This document shows, in pieces, positions 8,865-16,255 of a stretch of DNA of 64,000 nt. Location: assembly GCF_021491355.1 (NCBI RefSeq), contig NZ_JAKENF010000003.1, positions 248,001 to 312,000 of the forward strand, written 5' to 3'. The stretch's first letter is position 1, and each line of letters opens with the position of its first letter. Both the position numbers and the translations under genes were made by a program. Under the pieces are notes generated by a model, which saw only the letters and a program-made list of their open reading frames with translations, had not been told where the DNA came from and did not search any database. Source of the stretch: Alitabrizicola rongguiensis (GTDB taxonomy: Bacteria; Pseudomonadota; Alphaproteobacteria; Rhodobacterales; Rhodobacteraceae).

Positions 8865-9344
8865 ATGGCTGTTGCGAAGAACACGATCTGCATCTGGTAT
8901 GACCGCGATGCCGAAGAGGCGGCGCGGTTTTATGCCAGCGTCTTTCCCGACAGTGTGGTCAGAAGCGTGCATCGCGCGCCCTCGGATTATCCGTCGGGGA
9001 AGAAGGGCGATGTGCTGACGGTGGATTTCACCGTTTGCGGTATTCCCTGCCTCGGGCTGAACGGCGGGCCGGTATTCCAACAGAGCGAGGCATTTTCGTT
9101 CCAGATCGCCACCGACGACCAAGCGGAGACGGATCGTTACTGGAATGCGATTGTCGGGAATGGCGGGCAGGAAAGCGCTTGCGGCTGGTGCAAGGATCGC
9201 TGGGGCCTGTCCTGGCAAATCACGCCACGTGTCCTGACCGAGGCGATGGCCGCCGGGGGCGACGAAGCGCGGCGGGCTTTTGATGCGATGATGCAGATGC
9301 GCAAGATCGACGTCGCTGCGATAGAGGCGGCCCGCCGGGGCTGA
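8865..9344 (+). CDS. VOC-superfamily protein, PhnB / 3-demethylubiquinone methyltransferase-like domain
   Basis: A 159-residue protein of the glyoxalase/VOC fold. It opens KNTICIWYDRDAEEAARFYASVFPDS and contains GIPCLGLNGGPVFQQSEAFSFQI and CGWCKDRWGLSWQITPRVL, typical of the PhnB-like family sometimes annotated as 3-demethylubiquinone-9 3-methyltransferase. A true methyltransferase role is doubtful because no SAM-binding motif is visible. GGGGGAGGA lies 6 bases before the ATG. It stands alone between mltG and the GTA genes. Confidence 0.82.
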   Translation: MAVAKNTICIWYDRDAEEAARFYASVFPDSVVRSVHRAPSDYPSGKKGDVLTVDFTVCGIPCLGLNGGPVFQQSEAFSFQIATDDQAETDRYWNAIVGNGGQESACGWCKDRWGLSWQITPRVLTEAMAAGGDEARRAFDAMMQMRKIDVAAIEAARRG

Positions 9345-9410
9345 AGCCGAATCCTTGCTGGTTTCTTAACGCGTCGTTCTGTAAGTCATTGGCAAGGCGG
9401 GATTTTTGGC

Positions 9411-9439
9411 TTGACTTGGCGCGCGGTCCGATGTATTGG
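9411..9439 (+). promoter_or_regulatory. Sigma-70-type promoter upstream of the GTA genes
   Basis: TTGACT (9411-9416), a 17-base spacer and TATTGG (9434-9439) form a near-consensus promoter pointing into the GTA cluster. Transcription would start near 9446, about 100 bases before the first gene and just ahead of a terminator-like hairpin. Confidence 0.6.
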
Positions 9440-9464
9440 TTATGTCATGCTGGAAGAAGTGGGC

Positions 9465-9498
9465 AAGCAGCCCCGGGGTGGCCCGGAGGCTGCTTTTT
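9465..9498 (+). terminator. Terminator-like hairpin in the GTA leader
   Basis: AAGCAGCC (9465-9472) pairs with GGCTGCTT (9488-9495), with an inner CCGGG/CCCGG stem, and is followed by more T residues (five in a row at 9494-9498). It looks like a strong intrinsic terminator between the predicted promoter and the first GTA gene. It may block read-through from upstream or act as an attenuator. Confidence 0.65.
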
Positions 9499-9545
9499 CA
9501 TGTCGCTCGAGGGCGGAGGGTGCATGAGAGCGGGTGCAGCAGTCG

Positions 9546-9869
9546 ATGACAATCAGGTTCTCCGAAGGAGACGCGCCGCCGCCGGACCTACTGGCGGCGA
9601 CGGAGGGACTTTACCGTGAGGTGGCCGAGGAGCTGATCCGGGCGCGCGACAGGCTGCGCGCCGGCAGCAACGAAGAGGCGCAGGCGGCCATGCAGGCGGT
9701 CCGCGACCTCAAGGCCGCCTTCCAGCTGGTGATGGACGAAAGGACGAGAATTGACAAACTCCGCAAGCAGGTTGCCGGGGTCGTTCACGACTATGCGCTC
9801 GACTTCGACGCCGCGCGAACTGAGATCGGGCGCCGCCTGGCTCGCCTCCGCGACGCCGGAACAGGTTGA
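9546..9869 (+). CDS. GTA small terminase-like protein (g1)
   Basis: A 107-residue, mostly helical protein rich in Arg, Glu and Ala (VAEELIRARDRLRAGSNEEAQAAM; DERTRIDKLRKQVAGVV). Its size, its position directly before the large terminase and the 77-base overlap with it match g1, the small terminase that helps start DNA packaging in the Rhodobacter GTA. No enzymatic motif is expected. ATG 9546 is preceded by GAGAGCGGG; a GTG at 9534 would add four residues and cannot be excluded. Confidence 0.75.
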   Translation: MTIRFSEGDAPPPDLLAATEGLYREVAEELIRARDRLRAGSNEEAQAAMQAVRDLKAAFQLVMDERTRIDKLRKQVAGVVHDYALDFDAARTEIGRRLARLRDAGTG

Positions 9870-11163
9870 TGAATTCCTGGAAGGGCTGGACGAGAATGCC
9901 TTCCTGTCGCTGCCGTGGATGTTCGAGTTCTGGGCGCTGCCGCATCAGCTGCCGCCAGACGGGGCCTGGAAGACCTGGGTCATCATGGGCGGGCGTGGGG
10001 CGGGCAAGACCCGGGCCGGGGCGGAATGGGTCCGCGCGCAGGTAGAGGGGCCGCGCCCGATGGATCCCGGTGCGGCAAAGCGTGTGGCGCTGGTCGGCGA
10101 GACGATCGAGCAGGTGCGGGAGGTGATGATCTTCGGCGACAGCGGGATCCTTGCCTGTTCGCCGCCGGACCGGAAGCCGGACTGGGAGGCGGGGCGCAAG
10201 CGCCTCGTCTGGCCGAACGGTGCGGTGGCGCAGGTGTTTTCGGCGCATGAGCCCGAGTCGCTGCGGGGGCCGCAATTCGATGCCGCCTGGGTGGATGAAC
10301 TGGCGAAGTGGAAAAGGGGGCAGGAGAGCTGGGACATGCTGCAGTTCGCACTGCGGCTGGGAAGCCATCCAAGGCAGGTGGTGACGACGACGCCGCAGAA
10401 TGTCGAGGTGCTGAAGGCGATCCTGCGGAATCCCTCGACGGTTGTCACTCATGCTCCGACGGAGGCGAACCGGGCCTATCTGGCGGCGTCGTTTCTGGAG
10501 GAGGTGCGGAGCCGCTATGGCGGGACGCGGCTGGGGCGGCAGGAGCTGGAGGGCGAGTTGCTGGAGGATACCGAGGGGGCACTCTGGACCACAGCGATGC
10601 TGGAGGCGGCACGGCTGAAGGAAGTGCCGCGGCTGAGCCGGGTGGTTGTGGCGGTCGATCCGCCGGCGACGGGGCATTCGCGGTCGGATGCGTGCGGGAT
10701 CGTGGTGGTGGGCGCGGTGACCGAGGGGCCGCCCCAGGACTGGCGGGCGGTGGTGCTAGAGGATGCAAGCGTGACGGCGGCCTCGCCGCAGGACTGGGCG
10801 CGGGCGGCGATCGAGGCGTTCCACCGGCATGGCGCCGACCGGATGGTGGCCGAGGTCAACCAGGGCGGCGAGATGGTCGAGACGGTGATCCGCCAGTTCG
10901 ACGCGCTGGTTCCGTTCCGGGCGGTCCGGGCGGTGGAGGGCAAGCGGCTGCGGGCGGAGCCGGTGGCGGCTTTGTACGAGCAGGGGCGGGTTGCGCATGT
11001 CCGGGGGCTGAACCACCTCGAGGACGAGATGTGCCGGATGACGGTGCGCGGCTATGTCGGTTCGGGCAGCCCGGACCGGCTGGATGCGCTGGTCTGGGCG
11101 TTGACCGAGCTGATGGTGGAGCCGGCAAGGGTCTGGCGGCGGCCGCAGGTCAGGACGCTGTAA
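9793..11163 (+). CDS. GTA large terminase, ATPase/nuclease (g2)
   Basis: A 456-residue packaging motor subunit. Walker A is GGRGAGKT (residues 66-73, Lys72), and the Walker B-like strand FDAAWVDELAKW follows further on. The RNase H-like nuclease domain starts at VVVAVDPPATGHSRSDACG, with a late acidic residue in PDRLDALVWALTELM. The opening RELRSGAAWLASATPEQVDEFL is typical of RcGTA g2. ATG 9793 lies inside the end of g1; a TTG at 9751 would extend it by 14 residues with no family resemblance. The frame is intact, although the capsid it would fill is no longer encoded here. Confidence 0.92.
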   Translation: MRSTSTPRELRSGAAWLASATPEQVDEFLEGLDENAFLSLPWMFEFWALPHQLPPDGAWKTWVIMGGRGAGKTRAGAEWVRAQVEGPRPMDPGAAKRVALVGETIEQVREVMIFGDSGILACSPPDRKPDWEAGRKRLVWPNGAVAQVFSAHEPESLRGPQFDAAWVDELAKWKRGQESWDMLQFALRLGSHPRQVVTTTPQNVEVLKAILRNPSTVVTHAPTEANRAYLAASFLEEVRSRYGGTRLGRQELEGELLEDTEGALWTTAMLEAARLKEVPRLSRVVVAVDPPATGHSRSDACGIVVVGAVTEGPPQDWRAVVLEDASVTAASPQDWARAAIEAFHRHGADRMVAEVNQGGEMVETVIRQFDALVPFRAVRAVEGKRLRAEPVAALYEQGRVAHVRGLNHLEDEMCRMTVRGYVGSGSPDRLDALVWALTELMVEPARVWRRPQVRTL

Positions 11164-11171
11164 GGGAAGTA

Positions 11172-11217
11172 CCAAAAGCCTTCGAAGGCTTTTGGCAAGT
11201 TCCTTTGAAGAAATTTG
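11172..11217. repeat. Double-hairpin intergenic repeat, copy 2
   Basis: Copy of the element at 3297-3342. It has a perfect 24-base palindrome at 11172-11195 (centre CCTTCGAAGG) and a second imperfect palindrome at 11196-11217, followed by CGGGACGCGCCAG. It lies between the large terminase and portal genes, inside the GTA cluster. Confidence 0.75.
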
Positions 11218-11260
11218 CGGGACGCGCCAGTTCGGCGTTGCGCCTGGGGCGGCTGCGGGA

Positions 11261-11294
11261 GCCTCCGGCGGGGATATTTACGGAACGGAAGAAG
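11261..11294. repeat. GGATATTT / GAAGAAG short repeat, copy 2
   Basis: GCCTCCGGCGGGGATATTTA is followed by CGGAACGGAAGAAG, resembling 4400-4428. It sits about 70 bases before the portal start. Confidence 0.5.
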
Positions 11295-11361
11295 GGCAGG
11301 TCGGTCGCTTTGCTCGGGAGCGGCGGGGCGGAGCCTTGTCTGGTGGAATGAGGGGAACGGG

Positions 11362-12543
11362 ATGGTGTTCGACTTCCTGCGGCGCGGGGCGATGTCTGCC
11401 GCGCCCGAGGCCAAGGCCTCGGCAACGGGGGCAGTGGTGGCGTTCCGGGGATCGGGGCGACCGGTCTGGAGCGGGCGCGATGTGCTGTCGATGGGCAAGA
11501 GCGGGTTTCTGACCAACCCGGTCGGGCATCGGGCGGTACGGCTGATCTCGGAGGCGGCGGCGGCGCTGCCTCTGGTCCTGCAGGACCATGCCCGGCGCTA
11601 CGAGGCGCATCCGGTTTTGGAGCTGATCCGGCGGCCGAATGCGGCGCAGGGGCGGGCGGAACTGCTGGAGGCGGTCTACGGTTATTTGCTGTTGACCGGG
11701 AATGCGTATCTCGAGGCGGTGCCGGGAGCGGGGAGGTTGCCGGGAGAGCTGCATGTGCTGCGCTCGGACCGGATGGCGGTGGTGCCGGGGGTGGATGGCT
11801 GGCCGGTCGCCTATGACTATGCGGTCGGGGGCAAGGCGCATCGGTTCGACATGACGGGTGAGGTCGCGCCGATCTGTCATGTGAAGACCTTCCATCCGCA
11901 GGATGACCATTACGGGCTGTCGGCCTTGCAGGCGGCAGCGGTCGCGGTCGATGTGCACAACGCGGCGTCGAGCTGGTCGAAGGCGTTGCTCGACAATGCG
12001 GCGCGGCCCTCGGGGGCGATCGTCTACAAGGGTGTGGACGGACAGGGGGCGCTGTCGTCGGACCAGTATGACCGGCTTCTGGCCGAGATGGAGGCGCATC
12101 ATCAGCGTGCGCGCAATGCCGGGCGGCCGATGCTGCTGGAGGGCGGGCTCGACTGGAAGCCGATGGGCTTTTCGCCCTCGGACATGGAGTTCCAGAAGAC
12201 CAAGGAGGCGGCGGCGCGGGAGATCGCGGTGGCTTTCGGGGTGCCGCCGATGCTGCTCGGTATTCCGGGGGAGGCGACTTACGCCAATTACCAGGAGGCG
12301 CATCGGGCCTTCTACCGGCTGACGGTACTGCCCTTGGCGCAAAGGGTGATGGCGGCGCTGTCGCACTGGCTGTCGGGCTTCACCGGCGAGGCGGTCGAGC
12401 TGCGCCCTGATCTTGATCAGGTGCCGGCGCTGGCGGCGGAGCGAGATCAGCTTTGGGCGCGGGTCGGTACCGCTGACTTTCTGACGGCGGCGGAGAAGCG
12501 GGCGGCGCTGGGGCTGCCGCCGGTGCCTGCCGAGGGGCGCTGA
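11362..12543 (+). CDS. GTA/phage portal protein (g3)
   Basis: A 393-residue HK97-type portal, the ring through which DNA enters the capsid. Family features are the early WSGRDVLSMGKSGFLTNPVGHRAVRLISEAAAALPL, LLTGNAYLEAVP, and the late EIAVAFGVPPMLLGIPGEATYANYQEAHRAFYRLTVLP. ATG 11362 follows AATGAGGGGAACGGG. The gap from g2 (198 bases) holds two intergenic repeats, more space than expected in a tight phage operon. The stop overlaps the g3.5 start (TGATG). Confidence 0.92.
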   Translation: MVFDFLRRGAMSAAPEAKASATGAVVAFRGSGRPVWSGRDVLSMGKSGFLTNPVGHRAVRLISEAAAALPLVLQDHARRYEAHPVLELIRRPNAAQGRAELLEAVYGYLLLTGNAYLEAVPGAGRLPGELHVLRSDRMAVVPGVDGWPVAYDYAVGGKAHRFDMTGEVAPICHVKTFHPQDDHYGLSALQAAAVAVDVHNAASSWSKALLDNAARPSGAIVYKGVDGQGALSSDQYDRLLAEMEAHHQRARNAGRPMLLEGGLDWKPMGFSPSDMEFQKTKEAAAREIAVAFGVPPMLLGIPGEATYANYQEAHRAFYRLTVLPLAQRVMAALSHWLSGFTGEAVELRPDLDQVPALAAERDQLWARVGTADFLTAAEKRAALGLPPVPAEGR

Positions 12544-12785
12544 TGGCGGCGCGGGTGCCGGGCGGGTCGCGGTTCCTGTTCGACAGTTTCGATGCCGCGG
12601 CGGCGCGGATCGAGGCGAACGAACGGGTCGCCGAGGAACGGTGGAACGCGCTCGAGTACCGGTTGGGGCAGATCGAGGTGACCTTGGACCGGCTGGAGCG
12701 GAGGATCTGGCTCGGTGTCTATGGCGTGGCGGCCTTTCTGCTGGCGCAGGGGGCCGAGGCGCTGATCCGGGCGGCGGGACGATGA
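12543..12785 (+). CDS. GTA small protein g3.5
   Basis: An 80-residue protein that fits the small g3.5 frame between portal and protease in RcGTA. It has a helical, coiled-coil-like N-terminal half (ARIEANERVAEERWNALEYR, LGQIEVTLDRLERR) and one hydrophobic segment (about residues 56-73, WLGVYGVAAFLLAQGAEALI). It overlaps the portal by one base and the next gene by four (ATGA). Its biochemical role is not known to me. Confidence 0.8.
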   Translation: MAARVPGGSRFLFDSFDAAAARIEANERVAEERWNALEYRLGQIEVTLDRLERRIWLGVYGVAAFLLAQGAEALIRAAGR

Positions 12786-13954
12786 AGGAGGATTTGGGGA
12801 TGTTCGGAGCGCCGGAGCGGAAGTTCCATCGGCCCGAGGCGGGGCTGGTGCTGAGCGAAGGGCGGATCGAGGGCTATGCCTCGCTGTTCGGCAAGCGCGA
12901 TCAGGGCGGCGATGTGGTGATGCCGGGGGCCTATCTGCGGTTCGAGGCCGTCAGGGTCGAACCAGTGTCGCACCAGCTCTCGGATGCGGTAGATGTCAGG
13001 CCGCAAGTCAATCCGGTTCTCGCATCGGGTCCAGTGCTTCCGCTTTTCCTCGATCTACCGCTTCTCGACGGGTCTGAGGTACCTCATGCGCCACATATTG
13101 CTGTTGCGGCGAAACCGTGGCCCGGGCCGGTTGCAGTCTGGAGTTCGGACGCTGACGACGGCTATCGGCAAAACCGTCTGATTTCGTCGGCTGCTCTGAT
13201 CGGGATTACCGAAACACCGCTAGGACCGGCTCGGGCAGGGCTCGTTGATCGCGGGACGGCGTTGCGCGTCAAGCTGGGCGAGGGAGCGCTATCGAGTCTG
13301 CCTCACTCCTCAATGCTAAACGGCCGAAATCTGGCTGCGATTGGAGACGGCAGCAGCGCAGGCTGGGAAATTCTCCAGTTCGCCAGAGCCGAACTTGTAG
13401 CGCCGCAGACCTTTGAGCTTTCCGAGCGTTTGCGCGGGCAGGCGGGTAGCGAGCCCATCATGGAGCGTACCTGGCCGGTAGGTAGCTATGTCGTTTTCCT
13501 CGATGAGCGGCCAGACCAGATCAATCTGCCATTGGCAGCACGCGGGCTTGGCCGTCACTACCGCATAGGCGCTGCACGGCGTGGCTACGATGACGAGGAG
13601 GTCGTCCATCGCATCGAGGCGTTTGCCGGGATCGGACTTCGTCCGTACCGCCCCGTTTTCCTTCGTGCTCGGTCGGTGGCTGAAGGCTTGCTTCTGTCCT
13701 GGGTGCGGAGAAGCCGGATCGACGGGGACAGCTGGGAGACTTACGAAGTCCCGATCGGCGAGGATAGAGAGGCCTACCTGCTGCGCGTTTGGCTTGGGGC
13801 GGACCTGAAACGGCAAATGCGCCTGACATCTACGGAATGGCTATATCCGGCGGCGATGCTGGCCGCGGATGGAACGTCGGGCGGCTGCATCATCGAGGTC
13901 GCGCAACTGTCCGAGCGTTTCGGTCCCGGGCCATTTGCCGCGATTGGGACCTGA
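12782..13954 (+). CDS. In-frame fusion: GTA prohead protease (g4) N-terminus joined to GTA g15 C-terminus
   Basis: A 390-residue chimera. Residues 1 to about 51 match the start of HK97-type prohead proteases (EGYASLFGKRDQGGDVVMPGAY); the catalytic His/Ser region is absent. From about residue 53 (RFEAVRVEPV) it is the C-terminal part of the RcGTA g15 tail host-specificity protein: PLFLDLPLLDGSEVPHAPHI, LNGRNLAAIGDGSSAGWEIL, FAGIGLRPYRPVFLRAR, SWVRRSRIDGDSWETYEVP and the terminal VAQLSERFGPGPFA. The frame is kept across the junction and no stop interrupts it. The product cannot serve as protease or full tail protein. The g15 part shows by eye more A/T-ending codons than the preceding GTA genes. 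Confidence 0.85.
   Translation: MKEDLGMFGAPERKFHRPEAGLVLSEGRIEGYASLFGKRDQGGDVVMPGAYLRFEAVRVEPVSHQLSDAVDVRPQVNPVLASGPVLPLFLDLPLLDGSEVPHAPHIAVAAKPWPGPVAVWSSDADDGYRQNRLISSAALIGITETPLGPARAGLVDRGTALRVKLGEGALSSLPHSSMLNGRNLAAIGDGSSAGWEILQFARAELVAPQTFELSERLRGQAGSEPIMERTWPVGSYVVFLDERPDQINLPLAARGLGRHYRIGAARRGYDDEEVVHRIEAFAGIGLRPYRPVFLRARSVAEGLLLSWVRRSRIDGDSWETYEVPIGEDREAYLLRVWLGADLKRQMRLTSTEWLYPAAMLAADGTSGGCIIEVAQLSERFGPGPFAAIGT
12925..12945 (+). other. Deletion junction g4/g15
   Basis: The change from protease-like to g15-like sequence falls between the PGAY codons (ending about 12934) and the FEAVRVEP codons (from 12941). No insertion sequence or obvious long repeat flanks it. About 10-12 kb of a normal cluster would be missing, judged from the size of the R. 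capsulatus cluster (about 14-15 kb). Confidence 0.7.
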
Positions 13955-14036
13955 GAAAGAGAAGCCGCAGCTTTTCTTTGTATCGGTCTATCTGGTCCTA
14001 TATCATGGGAACAGTGTTCTAATCGGAGGCACCGAA

Positions 14037-14858
14037 ATGGCTGAAACCCGTGCAAAAGTCGCTGCCGTTGACCCGGTCTGGCAGCGCATCTGCGATGAAG
14101 CGGTGGATGCCATCCGAATGGAGCCTCTGCTGGGCGGGCTGGTGCATTCAAGCCTGCTGCACCACCCGACGTTCGAACGGGCCTTGGCCTATCGATTTTC
14201 GCAGAAACTGGCCTCGGGAGAGATGAGTGAGCAGATCCTGCGCGAGATTGCGGATGAGGCTCATAGCAACGATCCGGAACTTGGACAGGCCGCGCGAGCC
14301 GATGTGATGGCGGTCTATGAACGCGATCCGGCCTGCCACCGGTTCATCCAGCCGGTCCTGTATTTCAAGGGATACCAGGCTGTGCAGGCCTATCGGGTTG
14401 GCCATTGGCTGTGGACCCAGGGGCGCAAGGACCTTGCCTACTTCGTGCAAATGCGGGTTTCCGAGGTGTTCGGTGTCGACATCCATCCCGCCGCTCGGGT
14501 CGGCCGAGGGATCATGATCGATCATGCCCATTCGATCGTGATCGGGGAAACTGCGGTTGTCGGTGACAACGTCTCGATGCTTCATTCCGTGACACTTGGC
14601 GGCACGGGCAAGGAAGACGGCGATCGCCATCCCAAGATCGGGGACGGCGTGCTGATCGGGGCCGGGGCGAAGGTTCTTGGCAATATCCATGTCGGCCAAT
14701 GCAGCCGTATCGCCGCCGGTTCGGTCGTCTTGCAGGATGTACCGCGAAACACAACCGTTGCTGGCGTTCCCGCCAGGGTCGTTGGGGAAGCGGGTTGCGC
14801 GCAGCCATCGATGTCGATGGATCAGCGGCTGGACGACTGCGACTGCGGTGGCGACTGA
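14037..14858 (+). CDS. cysE: Serine O-acetyltransferase
   Basis: A 273-residue cytoplasmic enzyme that makes O-acetylserine from serine and acetyl-CoA, the first step of cysteine synthesis. An N-terminal helical domain (DPVWQRICDEAVDAI) precedes the left-handed beta-helix of hexapeptide repeats, with the signatures FGVDIHPAARVGRGIMIDHA, VTLGGTGKEDGDRHPKIG and AAGSVVLQDVPRNTTVAGVP. ATG 14037 follows CGGAGGC. In Rhodobacter-type genomes cysE commonly lies just after the GTA cluster, which supports that this is the native site. Confidence 0.95.
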   Translation: MAETRAKVAAVDPVWQRICDEAVDAIRMEPLLGGLVHSSLLHHPTFERALAYRFSQKLASGEMSEQILREIADEAHSNDPELGQAARADVMAVYERDPACHRFIQPVLYFKGYQAVQAYRVGHWLWTQGRKDLAYFVQMRVSEVFGVDIHPAARVGRGIMIDHAHSIVIGETAVVGDNVSMLHSVTLGGTGKEDGDRHPKIGDGVLIGAGAKVLGNIHVGQCSRIAAGSVVLQDVPRNTTVAGVPARVVGEAGCAQPSMSMDQRLDDCDCGGD

Positions 14859-14880
14859 GCCTGTCAGCTTCTGAATGTTC

Positions 14881-14909
14881 AAGGCCGGGTGAGAGCCCGG
14901 CCTTTTTTG
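14881..14909 (+). terminator. Intrinsic terminator after cysE
   Basis: AAGGCCGGG-TGAGAG-CCCGGCC is followed by TTTTTT. It lies between the convergent cysE and pdhC genes. The AA ahead of the stem gives only a weak U-tract in the other direction, so it acts mainly for cysE. Confidence 0.85.
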
Positions 14910-14925
14910 CATTTCGCTGATCTGG

Positions 14926-16242
14926 TCAGGCCAGCATCCCGATCGGGTTTTCAAGGTTTTCGACGATCGCCTTGAGGAACTCTGCCCCAAGCGCCCCGTC
15001 GATCACACGGTGGTCGACGGAAAGCGTCATCGACATTACCGTCGCTACAGTGATCTGGCCATCCGACCCCACGACAGGCTGCTTCAGGCCGGCACCAACG
15101 GCAAGGATCGAGCCATGCGGCGGGTTAATGACCGCGTCAAAGTTCTCAATCCCGAACATGCCAAGGTTGGAGATCGCAAAGCTGCCGCCCTGGTATTCAT
15201 GGGGGGCGAGCTTGCGGGTCTTGGCCCTTGTTGCGAGGTCTTTCATCTCAGCCGACAGAGCCGAGAGCGACTTCTTGTCGGCGTCGCGCAGGACAGGGGT
15301 GAAGAGCCCGCCTTCGATCGCCACCGCCACCGCCACGTCCGAGGGCTTCAGCCGCAGGATGCGATCCCCGGCCCAGACGGCATTGGCGTTCGGCACTTGC
15401 TGAAGAGCAAGTGCGCAGGCCTTGATGATGAAGTCGTTCACCGACAGCTTCACGCCCCGGCCTTCCAACTGCTTGTTCAGCGTCTCGCGGAACGCCATGA
15501 GCGCGTCGAGCTTTACCGACCGCCGCAGGTAGAAATGCGGGATGGTCGATTTCGCCTCGGACAGTCGGGCGGCGATGGTCTTGCGCATGCCGTCCAGCGA
15601 CACCTCTTCGTAGGCACGGTCGGCAAAGAGCCTTGCCACCGCATCTGCAGAGGGGGCCGGTGCCGCTGCAGCCTGGGCCGCGACCGGGGTCGCAGGAGCG
15701 GCTGCGGCTGGCGGCGCCGCGGCAGGTTTCGCTCCCGCGGTCAGACCTTCGACATCCGCTTTGACGATGCGCCCGTGCGGGCCGGAGCCGGCGATGGTCG
15801 TCAGGTCGATCCCCTTCTCGGTCGCGATGCGGCGCGCGAGTGGTGAGGCAAAGACGCGGGTGCCGGGACGGGCGGCTGCGGGTGCGGGCGCAGTAGATGC
15901 GGGCGCGGGTGCTGCCACAGCGGCCGAAGCTGCGGCCGGTGCGGCGGAAGTTGCCGGAGCGGGGGCCGCTGCCGGGACAGGGGCTGCATCGGCGCTTTCG
16001 CCTTCCTCGATCAGGACGGCGATCGGGGTATTCACCTTCACACCGGCCGTGCCTTCTGAGACCAGGATCTTGCCGACAATGCCTTCGTCGACAGCCTCGA
16101 ACTCCATCGTCGCCTTGTCGGTTTCGATCTCGGCCAGGATCTGGCCGGACTTCACCGTGTCGCCTTCTTTCACCAGCCACTTGGCCAGCGTGCCCTCCTC
16201 CATCGTGGGCGAGAGGGCAGGCATCAGGATCTGCGTTGCCAT
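14926..16242 (-). CDS. pdhC: Pyruvate dehydrogenase complex E2, dihydrolipoamide acetyltransferase
   Basis: A 438-residue core subunit that transfers the acetyl group from lipoate to CoA. One lipoyl domain (residues 1-80, lipoyl-lysine in [13 protein letters not shown]) is followed by an Ala/Pro-rich linker, the subunit-binding domain ([32 protein letters not shown]) and the catalytic domain with [17 protein letters not shown] near the end. It is last in pdhA-pdhB-pdhC, 13 bases after pdhB. The lipoyl domain is nearly identical to the one on pdhB. Confidence 0.95.
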   Translation of the reverse strand: MATQILMPALSPTMEEGTLAKWLVKEGDTVKSGQILAEIETDKATMEFEAVDEGIVGKILVSEGTAGVKVNTPIAVLIEEGESADAAPVPAAAPAPATSAAPAAASAAVAAPAPASTAPAPAAARPGTRVFASPLARRIATEKGIDLTTIAGSGPHGRIVKADVEGLTAGAKPAAAPPAAAAPATPVAAQAAAAPAPSADAVARLFADRAYEEVSLDGMRKTIAARLSEAKSTIPHFYLRRSVKLDALMAFRETLNKQLEGRGVKLSVNDFIIKACALALQQVPNANAVWAGDRILRLKPSDVAVAVAIEGGLFTPVLRDADKKSLSALSAEMKDLATRAKTRKLAPHEYQGGSFAISNLGMFGIENFDAVINPPHGSILAVGAGLKQPVVGSDGQITVATVMSMTLSVDHRVIDGALGAEFLKAIVENLENPIGMLA

Positions 16243-16255
16243 TTCTCTTTCCCCC

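Larger units (their letters stand above)
9534..13954 (+). mobile_element. Remnant of a RcGTA-type gene transfer agent cluster
   Basis: Order and overlaps match the start of the Rhodobacter capsulatus GTA cluster: small terminase (g1), large terminase (g2), portal (g3), g3.5 and prohead protease (g4). After about 50 codons of g4 the sequence becomes the C-terminal third of g15. Genes g5-g14 (major capsid, connectors, tail tube, tape measure, baseplate proteins, cell-wall peptidase) are missing. The flanks (fabF-mltG upstream, cysE-pdh downstream) look like the normal chromosomal setting, so this is an internal deletion of a resident cluster rather than a new insertion. Confidence 0.85.

Noticed and set aside
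9389-9619. Short protein starting ATGTATTGG in the GTA leader
   Set aside because: Its ATG overlaps the predicted -10 element and its frame runs through the hairpin and into g1 out of frame.
12719-13006. 95-codon minus-strand frame at the GTA junction as a possible transposase or recombinase fragment
   Set aside because: No terminal inverted repeats, target duplication or recognisable transposase motif; it is antisense to the fusion gene.
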